Of a stretch of 64,000 bases of DNA, positions 54,196 through 64,000 are shown piece by piece. The stretch's first letter is position 1, and each line of letters begins with the position of its first letter. The stretch comes from Chromobacterium sp. ATCC 53434 (GTDB lineage: Bacteria; Pseudomonadota; Gammaproteobacteria; Burkholderiales; Chromobacteriaceae): contig NZ_CP025429.1 in NCBI RefSeq assembly GCF_002848345.1, positions 4,526,001-4,590,000 of the forward strand, written 5' to 3'. The notes beneath the pieces are model-generated. The model worked only from the letters and a program-made list of their open reading frames with translations, did no database searches and was not told where the DNA came from. The position numbers and the translations under genes were made by a program.

Positions 54196-55020
54196 ATGAA
54201 GAAAGCACTATCGCTGCTGCTGGGCGCCAGCCTGGCCGCCGCCAGCGCGCAAGCGCTGGCCTGGGGCCAGGAAGGCCACCGCATCACCGGCTACATCGCC
54301 CAGCAACTGCTGAGCGCCAAGGCCAAGGCCGAAGTAGCCAAGCTGATCCCCAGCGCCGACTTCGGCCAGCTGGCGCTGTACATGGACCAGCACAAGCAGG
54401 ATCTGAAGCAGACGCTGCCGGGTTCCGACCAATGGCACTACAACGACGAGCCGGTCTGCAGCGGCGTGACCGAGGACGAGTGCCCGGACGGCAACTGCGC
54501 GTCCAATCAGATCGAACATTACCGCCAGGTGTTGGCCGACCGCGCCGCCAGCAAGGCCGATCGCGCCCAGGCGCTGACCTTCCTGATCCACATGGTCGGC
54601 GACATCCACCAGCCGTTGCACGCGGCCGACAACCTGGACCGCGGCGGCAACGACTTCAAGGTGCAGCTGCCGGGCAGCAAGAAGGTCAGCAATCTGCATT
54701 CGGTGTGGGACACCGCGCTGGTGCAACAGGAACTGAACGGCGCCAACGAAAAGACCTGGGCCGCCAGCGATCTGCAGCAGTATCAGCGCAACGTCGCCGG
54801 CTGGCAGAGCGGCAGCGTGATGGACTGGGTGCACGAATCCAACCAATACGCCCGCGCCGACGTCTACGGTCCGCTGGCCGGCTTCAGCTGCGGCGCGTCG
54901 CCGTCCACGCCGGTCTACCTGGACAACACCTATCTGCGCGCCGGCGGCCTCCTGGTCGACCAGCAGCTGGCCAAGGCAGGCGCCCGCATCGCCGCCGTCG
55001 TCAACCAGGCGCTGAACTAA
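54196..55020 (+). CDS. S1/P1-family secreted nuclease
   Basis: A 274-residue exported zinc nuclease. The signal peptide ends QALA, and the mature protein begins WGQEGHR, where the Trp amino group and His are zinc ligands. Further ligands are the His and Asp of LTFLIHMVGDIHQPLHAADNLDRGGND and the HSVWDTALV segment. The enzymes cleave single-stranded DNA and RNA to 5'-mononucleotides and have 3'-nucleotidase activity. An acidic insert VCSGVTEDECPDGNC may form a disulfide. Monocistronic layout. Confidence 0.92.
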   Translation: MKKALSLLLGASLAAASAQALAWGQEGHRITGYIAQQLLSAKAKAEVAKLIPSADFGQLALYMDQHKQDLKQTLPGSDQWHYNDEPVCSGVTEDECPDGNCASNQIEHYRQVLADRAASKADRAQALTFLIHMVGDIHQPLHAADNLDRGGNDFKVQLPGSKKVSNLHSVWDTALVQQELNGANEKTWAASDLQQYQRNVAGWQSGSVMDWVHESNQYARADVYGPLAGFSCGASPSTPVYLDNTYLRAGGLLVDQQLAKAGARIAAVVNQALN

Positions 55021-55139
55021 GAACCGGCTCGCGGTCTTGCTGTCCGCGCCTTCCGCCCCGCGACGCCGCGGGGCGGCGCCGACATCGCGCGTAGGCGTCG
55101 CGGCCGCGATGGACTAAGATGCACGGCTGAGGAGGAATC

Positions 55140-55781
55140 ATGACCCTGAATCTCGCCGACATCCGTCTGGAATACGCCAAGAAAGAACTGTCGCCGGAAG
55201 ACTGCCTGCCCGACGCCGTCGCGCAGTTCGAGATCTGGCTGAACGAGGCCATATCGGCCCAGGTCAACGAGCCGACAGCGATGAACCTGGCCGCGATCGG
55301 CCCGGATGGCCGGCCGTCGGCCCGCATCGTGCTGCTGAAGGGCGTGGAGGACGGCCAGCTGCTGTTCTACACCAATTACCAGAGCCGCAAGGGCCAGGCG
55401 CTGGCCCACAGCCCCTATGTCGCGCTGACCTTCTTCTGGCCGGAGCTGGAACGCCAGGTGCGCATCGAGGGCCGGGCCGAGCGGGTCGCGCCGGAAACGT
55501 CCGACGCCTATTTCGCCAGCCGTCCCTACACCAGCCGCCTCGGCGCCTGGGCCAGCGAGCAAAGCAGCGAGATCGCCTCGAAGGCGGTGCTGGTGACGCG
55601 CGCCGCGATGTACGGCGCCCGCCATCCGATCAACGTTCCGCGGCCGCCGCACTGGGGCGGCTACGCCATCGTGCCGGACCGCGTCGAATTCTGGCAGGGC
55701 CGTCCCAGCCGGCTGCACGATCGCGTGCTGTACACACAGACCGCCGACGGCGGCTGGCAGCTGTCCCGCCTGGCGCCGTAA
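55140..55781 (+). CDS. pdxH: Pyridoxamine/pyridoxine 5'-phosphate oxidase
   Basis: A 213-residue FMN enzyme that makes pyridoxal 5'-phosphate. Signatures are [40 protein letters not shown], the [12 protein letters not shown] strand and the C-terminal [11 protein letters not shown]...W..SRLAP motif. The start follows GAGGAGGAATC. A hairpin CCGCCCCGCG/CGCGGGGCGG lies upstream, after the nuclease gene. Confidence 0.95.
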   Translation: MTLNLADIRLEYAKKELSPEDCLPDAVAQFEIWLNEAISAQVNEPTAMNLAAIGPDGRPSARIVLLKGVEDGQLLFYTNYQSRKGQALAHSPYVALTFFWPELERQVRIEGRAERVAPETSDAYFASRPYTSRLGAWASEQSSEIASKAVLVTRAAMYGARHPINVPRPPHWGGYAIVPDRVEFWQGRPSRLHDRVLYTQTADGGWQLSRLAP

Positions 55782-57861
<2,080 letters not shown>

Positions 57862-57878
57862 GCCGACGCCGCCGCCAA

Positions 57879-57900
57879 CGCGGCCCCGCCCGGGGCCGCG
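57879..57900 (+). other. Hairpin between M4 and M28 genes (copy 1)
   Basis: A 9-bp perfect stem CGCGGCCCC/GGGGCCGCG with a 4-base loop and no T-run lies between the protease genes. It could attenuate read-through or protect the upstream mRNA. Confidence 0.5.
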
Positions 57901-57954
57901 TCCAATAGCCGTACCGGCGCCGACAGGCGCCGGCCTTCGCTCGGGAGTCCCCCA

Positions 57955-59202
57955 ATGTTGAAACTGCGTCAAACCGCGCTGCTGGTCCTGCTGGGCCTGG
58001 CCGGCGCCGCCCAGGCCCAACCGGTCTGGATTTCGGTAGGCGATCAGGGCTACCAGTTGTTGCGCAAGATAGACACCGGCGTCAAGAGCCAGGAAAACCG
58101 CAAGCTGGCGGCCGACGGCCGCCTCGCCAAAGGCGACGCCGCCGGCGAAACCGTGCACCTGGTACAGGTGGACGAGGCGCTGCTGCCCAAGCTGTCCGAC
58201 GCCATCCACGAAAACCTGCGCCACTGCGGCGGCTTCATCGTCCACCGCGACCTGCAGGAAGCCCGCGCCGCGCTGAACGGCCCGGCCGCGCCGCTGGCCA
58301 AGACCGTCGCGCCCAGCTACGCGATAGACAACCAGGCCGTCGTCAACAAGCTGTTGCCGCAACTGCAGGACAGCAATGTGCTGGGCACCATCCAGTCGCT
58401 GTCCAATTACCAGAACCGCTTCTACACCACCAGCCACGGCGTCAACGCGTCCAACTGGATCGCCGCCCAGTGGAAACAGCTGGCCGGCAGCCGAACCGAC
58501 GTCACCGTCGAGCAGTTCGCCCATGCCGGCTGGCCGCAGAAATCGGTGATCCTGACCATCAAGGGCAGCGACAACGCGGCGGAAACCATCGTGTTGGGCG
58601 GCCATCTGGACTCGACCATAGGCAGCGGCACCGGCGAAAGCAGCCGCGCGCCGGGCGCCGACGACGACGCCTCCGGCGTGGCCAGCCTGACCGAGGTCGC
58701 GCGCGTGCTGCTGGCCGGCAACTACCAGCCGCGTCGCACGATCAAGTTCATCGCCTACTCGGCCGAGGAGGTCGGCCTGCGCGGCTCGGCCGACATCGCC
58801 AAACGCTACAAACAGCAACAGGCCAATGTGGTCGGCGCGCTGCAGCTGGACATGACCAACTACCAGGGCGACGCGCAGGACATCTTCCTGTTCACCGACT
58901 ACACCAACGCCGCGCAGAACACCTTCCTCGCCAATCTGGCCAAGACCTATCTGCCCACGCTGAAAGTCGGCTACAGCCAGTGCGGCTACGCCTGCTCCGA
59001 CCACGCCTCGTGGACGGCCCAGGGCTATGCGGCGTCGTTCCCGTTCGAGTCCAGCTTCAACAATTCCAATCCCTACATCCACAGCCGCAACGACACGCTG
59101 GCAAGCTCGGGCAATCAGGCCAAGCATGCGCTGAAGTTCTCGCAGCTAGCGCTGGCCTACGCGGTGGAACTGGGCAGCGACGGCCCGGCCAAGCTGCGCT
59201 GA
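57955..59202 (+). CDS. M28-family secreted aminopeptidase 1
   Basis: A 415-residue exopeptidase with a signal peptide (1-21, ends AAQA) and an N-terminal prodomain (about 22-130). The dizinc catalytic domain has His217 in GGHLDS, a bridging Asp in PGADDDASG, the catalytic Glu271 and ligand Glu272 in YSAEEVGL, Asp in LQLDMTNY and a late His in NPYIHSRNDT. The order is that of Vibrio-type leucine aminopeptidase. It starts 93 bases after the M4 gene behind GGGAG and is probably cotranscribed. Confidence 0.94.
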   Translation: MLKLRQTALLVLLGLAGAAQAQPVWISVGDQGYQLLRKIDTGVKSQENRKLAADGRLAKGDAAGETVHLVQVDEALLPKLSDAIHENLRHCGGFIVHRDLQEARAALNGPAAPLAKTVAPSYAIDNQAVVNKLLPQLQDSNVLGTIQSLSNYQNRFYTTSHGVNASNWIAAQWKQLAGSRTDVTVEQFAHAGWPQKSVILTIKGSDNAAETIVLGGHLDSTIGSGTGESSRAPGADDDASGVASLTEVARVLLAGNYQPRRTIKFIAYSAEEVGLRGSADIAKRYKQQQANVVGALQLDMTNYQGDAQDIFLFTDYTNAAQNTFLANLAKTYLPTLKVGYSQCGYACSDHASWTAQGYAASFPFESSFNNSNPYIHSRNDTLASSGNQAKHALKFSQLALAYAVELGSDGPAKLR

Positions 59203-59206
59203 AGCA

Positions 59207-59229
59207 CTCGACGATTTGCTCCGTCGCGG
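59207..59229 (+). repeat. 3' flank shared by M28 gene 1 and M28 gene 3
   Basis: Twenty-three bases starting 5 bases after the M28-1 stop are identical to the 23 bases at 63978-64000 after M28-3. The second M28 gene lacks this flank. Confidence 0.9.
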
Positions 59230-59240
59230 CGCTTGCCGCA

Positions 59241-59272
59241 ACGCGGCCCGGTTTGCCCGGGCCGCGTTTTTT
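59241..59272 (+). terminator. Terminator after M28 gene 1
   Basis: A 10-bp perfect stem ACGCGGCCCG/CGGGCCGCGT is followed by a run of six Ts. Confidence 0.92.
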
Positions 59273-59443
59273 ATGGTTCGATCGGCGCGGCATGCTGTCG
59301 CATTTCCGCTCATACCACAGTCAAGTTTCAGGCAAAACGGCAATTTTTCATTATTTTTTACCATTGTTTAAATCAAAAAATCATTGAAATGCCGCGTCGC
59401 CTGGATGATTCGCTCCATCGATAGTTGATTTATATAATTACAA

Positions 59444-59459
59444 CTGTCTAAACGTACAG
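59444..59459 (+). promoter_or_regulatory. Lux-box-like site CTGTCTAAACGTACAG
   Basis: The site shares 13 of 16 bases with the box before M4 gene 1 (CTGYCTMAAMGTACAG) and lies 345 bases before the M4-2 start. Confidence 0.5.
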
Positions 59460-59569
59460 TTAATGACCGACAGGCAAAGCCAATAGTCTTGTCCATGTCG
59501 GGATTGAACGTACTGAAACCATTCAATCGGTTCCGATCTCGCCGCGCGCCTGGCAGGGCCGCCGCGTGA

Positions 59570-61291
<1,722 letters not shown>

Positions 61292-61359
61292 GCCGACGCC
61301 TCCACCAACGCGGCACGGCCGGCGTCGCCTGATGCCGGCCTGCGCTCGGGAGTCCCCCA

Positions 61360-62607
61360 ATGTTGAAACTACGTCAAACCGCGCTGCTGGTCCTGCTGGG
61401 CCTGGCCGGCGCCGCCCAGGCCCAGCCGGTCTGGATTTCGGTAGGCGATCAGGGCTACCAGTTGTTGCGCAAGATAGACACCGGCGTCAAGAGCCAGGAA
61501 AACCGCAAGCTGGCGGCCGACGGCCGCCTCGCCAAAGGCGACGCCGCCGGCGAAACCGTGCACCTGGTACAGGTGGACGAGGCGCTGCTGCCCAAGCTGT
61601 CCGACGCCATCCACGAAAACCTGCGCCACTGCGGCGGCTTCATCGTACACCGCGACCTGCAGGAAGCCCGCGCCGCGCTGAACGGCCCGGCCGCGCCGCT
61701 GGCCAAGACCGTCGCGCCCAGCTACGCGATAGACAACCAGGCCGTCGTCAACAAGCTGCTGCCGCAACTGCAGGACAGCAATGTGCTGGGCACCATCCAG
61801 TCGCTGTCCAATTACCAGAACCGCTTCTACACCACCAGCCACGGCGTCAACGCGTCCAACTGGATCGCCGCCCAGTGGAAACAGCTGGCCGGCAGCCGAA
61901 CCGACGTCACCGTCGAGCAGTTCGCCCACGCCGGCTGGCCGCAGAAATCGGTGATCCTGACCATCAAGGGCAGCGACAACGCGGCGGAAACCATCGTGTT
62001 GGGCGGCCATCTGGACTCGACCATAGGCAGCGGCACCGGCGAAAGCAGCCGCGCGCCGGGCGCCGACGACGACGCCTCCGGCGTGGCCAGCCTGACCGAG
62101 GTCGCGCGCGTGCTGCTGGCCGGCAACTACCAGCCGCGTCGCACGATCAAGTTCATCGCCTACTCGGCCGAGGAGGTCGGCCTGCGCGGCTCGGCCGACA
62201 TCGCCAAACGCTACAAACAGCAACAGGCCAATGTGGTCGGCGCGCTGCAACTGGACATGACCAATTACCAGGGCGACGCGCAGGACGTCTTCCTGATCAC
62301 CGACCACACCAACGCCGCGCAGAACGCTTTCGTCGCCGACCTGGCCGCAAGTTATCTTCCGGCGCTGAAAGTGGGCTACAGCCAGTGCGGCTACGCCTGC
62401 TCCGACCACGCCTCGTGGACGGCCCAGGGTTACGCGGCGTCGTTCCCGTTCGAGTCCAGCCTCGACCATCACAACCCCTACATCCACACCAGCCGCGATA
62501 CGCTGGCCAACTCCGGCAACCAGGCCAGACACGCGCTGAAGTTCTCGCAGCTGGCGCTGGCCTACGCGGTGGAACTGGGCAGCGACGGCCCAGCCCAAGC
62601 GCTCTGA
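61360..62607 (+). CDS. M28-family secreted aminopeptidase 2
   Basis: A 415-residue near-duplicate of M28-1. The first 300 or so residues are identical, and differences begin after the LDMTNYQGDAQD motif (FLITDHTNAAQNAF instead of FLFTDYTNAAQNTF). Zinc and catalytic residues are conserved, including the Glu pair in SAEEVGL. It lies 68 bases after M4-2 behind the same GGGAGTCCCCC ribosome region. Confidence 0.95.
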   Translation: MLKLRQTALLVLLGLAGAAQAQPVWISVGDQGYQLLRKIDTGVKSQENRKLAADGRLAKGDAAGETVHLVQVDEALLPKLSDAIHENLRHCGGFIVHRDLQEARAALNGPAAPLAKTVAPSYAIDNQAVVNKLLPQLQDSNVLGTIQSLSNYQNRFYTTSHGVNASNWIAAQWKQLAGSRTDVTVEQFAHAGWPQKSVILTIKGSDNAAETIVLGGHLDSTIGSGTGESSRAPGADDDASGVASLTEVARVLLAGNYQPRRTIKFIAYSAEEVGLRGSADIAKRYKQQQANVVGALQLDMTNYQGDAQDVFLITDHTNAAQNAFVADLAASYLPALKVGYSQCGYACSDHASWTAQGYAASFPFESSLDHHNPYIHTSRDTLANSGNQARHALKFSQLALAYAVELGSDGPAQAL

Positions 62608-62746
62608 ACGAGCGGCGGCCCATGATTTTCCCCATCGCGACGCACACCGGCAGCAGCCCGCCACCGTCGTCGAACGACAAGCAGGCAGGCCAAGACCCCA
62701 TGCCCCAACCACCGGCCGGCGGCGCCGGCCTTTCGGGAGTATCGAC

Positions 62747-63973
62747 ATGTTGAAACCGAGTCAAACCGCGCTGCCTATCCTGGCGATCCTGCTGGGCCTG
62801 GCCGGCGCCGCCCAGGCCCGACCGGTCTGGATTTCGATAGGCGAGCCGGCCTACCAGCTGCTGCGCAAGATAGACACCAAAGCCAGCAGCCGGCTGAGCC
62901 GCCAAACGCCGACCGGCGAAACCGTGCGCCTGGTCAGGGTGGACGAGGCGCTGCTGCCCAGCCTGTCCGACGCCATCCACGACAATCTGCGCCACTGCGG
63001 CGGCTTCATCGTCCACGGCGACCTGCGGCAGGCCCGTGCCGCGCTGAACGGACCGGCCGCGCCGCCGGCCGGCATCGTCGCGCCCGCTTACGCGATAGGC
63101 CAGCAGGCCATCGTCGCCAAGCTGCTGCCGCAACTGCGGGACAGCAATATCGTCGACACGATCCGGACCCTGTCCAACTACCAGAACCGCTTCTACACCA
63201 GCCGCCACGGCGTCGACGCGTCCAACTGGATCGCCGCGCAGTGGACGCGGCTGGCCGACGGCCGCGGCGACGCCGCCGTCGAGCAGTACGTCCATGCCGG
63301 CTGGCCGCAGAAGTCGGTGATCCTGACGATCAGGGGAACGGACGAGGCGATGGAGACGGTGGTGCTGGGCGCCCACCTCGACTCCTCCATCGGCAGCGAC
63401 GCCGGCGAGAGCGGCCGCGCGCCGGGCGCCGACGACGACGCCTCCGGCGTGGCCAGTCTGACCGAAGTGGCGCGCGTGCTGCTGGCCGGCGACTACCGGC
63501 CGCGCCGCACGATCCAGTTCATCGCCTACTCGGCGCACGAGGTGGGCCTGCGCGGCTCGACCGACATCGCCCGACGCTACCGGCAACAGCGGATCGACGT
63601 GGTCGGCGCGCTGCAGCTGGACATGACCAATTATCCGGGCGACGCGCAGGACATCTTCCTGATCACCGACGACACCAGCCGGGCGCAGAACGCCTTTGTC
63701 GCCGACTTGGCCAGGACCTATCTGCCCGCGCTGAAGGTCGACTACAGCCAGTGCGGCTACGCCTGCTCCGACCACGCCGCGTGGACGGCGCAGGGCTATG
63801 CCGCGTCGTTCCCGTTCGAGTCCAGCTTCGACAAGCGCAACCCGCACATCCACACCGACCACGACACGCTGGCCAACGCCGACGAGCAGGCCAGGCATGC
63901 GCTGAAGTTCTCGCAGCTGGCGCTGGCCTACGCGGTGGAGCTGGGCAGCGGCGGCCCGGCCAGGCCGCGCTGA
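62747..63973 (+). CDS. M28-family secreted aminopeptidase 3, Glu-to-His at the catalytic base
   Basis: A 408-residue paralog with a signal peptide ending AAQA, more divergent than copies 1 and 2 and seven residues shorter, having lost part of the LAADGRLAKGDA segment. Metal ligands appear intact (GAHLDSS, PGADDDASG, LQLDMTNY and NPHIHTDHDT). In YSAHEVGLRGS, however, the residue equal to the catalytic base Glu151 of the Vibrio enzyme is His264, followed by ligand Glu265. It has no M4 gene directly before it. GGGAG precedes the ATG. Confidence 0.93.
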   Translation: MLKPSQTALPILAILLGLAGAAQARPVWISIGEPAYQLLRKIDTKASSRLSRQTPTGETVRLVRVDEALLPSLSDAIHDNLRHCGGFIVHGDLRQARAALNGPAAPPAGIVAPAYAIGQQAIVAKLLPQLRDSNIVDTIRTLSNYQNRFYTSRHGVDASNWIAAQWTRLADGRGDAAVEQYVHAGWPQKSVILTIRGTDEAMETVVLGAHLDSSIGSDAGESGRAPGADDDASGVASLTEVARVLLAGDYRPRRTIQFIAYSAHEVGLRGSTDIARRYRQQRIDVVGALQLDMTNYPGDAQDIFLITDDTSRAQNAFVADLARTYLPALKVDYSQCGYACSDHAAWTAQGYAASFPFESSFDKRNPHIHTDHDTLANADEQARHALKFSQLALAYAVELGSGGPARPR

Positions 63974-63977
63974 CGCG

Positions 63978-64000
63978 CTCGACGATTTGCTCCGTCGCGG
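63978..64000 (+). repeat. Second copy of the M28 3' flank, cut by the window end
   Basis: The last 23 bases of the window equal 59207-59229, so the conserved flank and probably its terminator continue beyond the edge. Confidence 0.9.

Overview
The window is a GC-rich (roughly two thirds G+C) bacterial chromosome segment, most consistent with Chromobacterium or a close relative in the Neisseriales. The evidence is gene content and order: hemA-prfA, a complete Entner-Doudoroff cluster edd-eda / zwf-pgl-glk-hexR-pgi, split pntAA-pntAB-pntB, a tol-pal block, DUF3460, and secreted M4/M28 proteases behind lux-box-like sites. I see no rRNA, tRNA, CRISPR array, prophage or intact IS. The only mobile DNA is two copies of a small IS5-like MITE.

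Layout: 0.3-7.5 kb holds hemA, prfA, a dihaem cytochrome c, a B12-type radical SAM protein, an MBL hydrolase with an alkyltransferase-like protein, and a Tsx-family porin. 7.5-17.3 kb holds a REC-REC-GGDEF diguanylate cyclase, an RNB exonuclease, an acyl-CoA ligase, an HDOD protein, a chemoreceptor, a GH16-like protein and a YiiX-like papain-fold protein. 17.3-26.9 kb holds MITE copy 1, a methyltransferase, a META lipoprotein, pnt transhydrogenase, a divergent SDR/LysR pair, an orphan LytS-type kinase, a TMEM175 channel, DUF3460 and an O-methyltransferase. 27.0-31.1 kb is tolR-tolA-tolB-pal-cpoB without tolQ. 31.1-39.8 kb is the glucose catabolism cluster under a linked HexR repressor. 39.8-46.6 kb holds thiD-thiE, rubredoxin, an M48 lipoprotein, hemJ, a CYTH protein, a small double-glycine-leader peptide gene with a Cys-rich partner, and hemL. 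46.7-55.8 kb holds two tandem Cys-rich membrane-anchored paralogs, MITE copy 2, a SNF2 helicase, a DUF2145 pair, an S1/P1 nuclease and pdxH. 55.8-64.0 kb is a secreted protease array: M4-M28, M4-M28, M28.

How genes work together: HexR probably represses edd-eda and zwf through two similar boxes in their shared promoter region, while zwf, Pgl, Glk, Pgi, Edd and Eda form a complete route from glucose to pyruvate and glyceraldehyde-3-phosphate. HemA, HemL and HemJ belong to C5-pathway haem synthesis. The protease array pairs an endopeptidase with aminopeptidases, suited to extracellular protein digestion, and the duplicated promoters carry matching CTG...CAG elements that suggest quorum control.

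The least explained item is the 44.1-45.0 kb operon: a 147-residue protein with eight cysteines followed by a 54-residue peptide with a VSGG leader end, behind a good sigma-70-like promoter. It looks like an uncharacterised peptide system. Other notable points are a catalytic Glu-to-His change in the third M28 enzyme, MITE insertions at stop codons, and paired LysR operators, one overlapping a TTG start codon.
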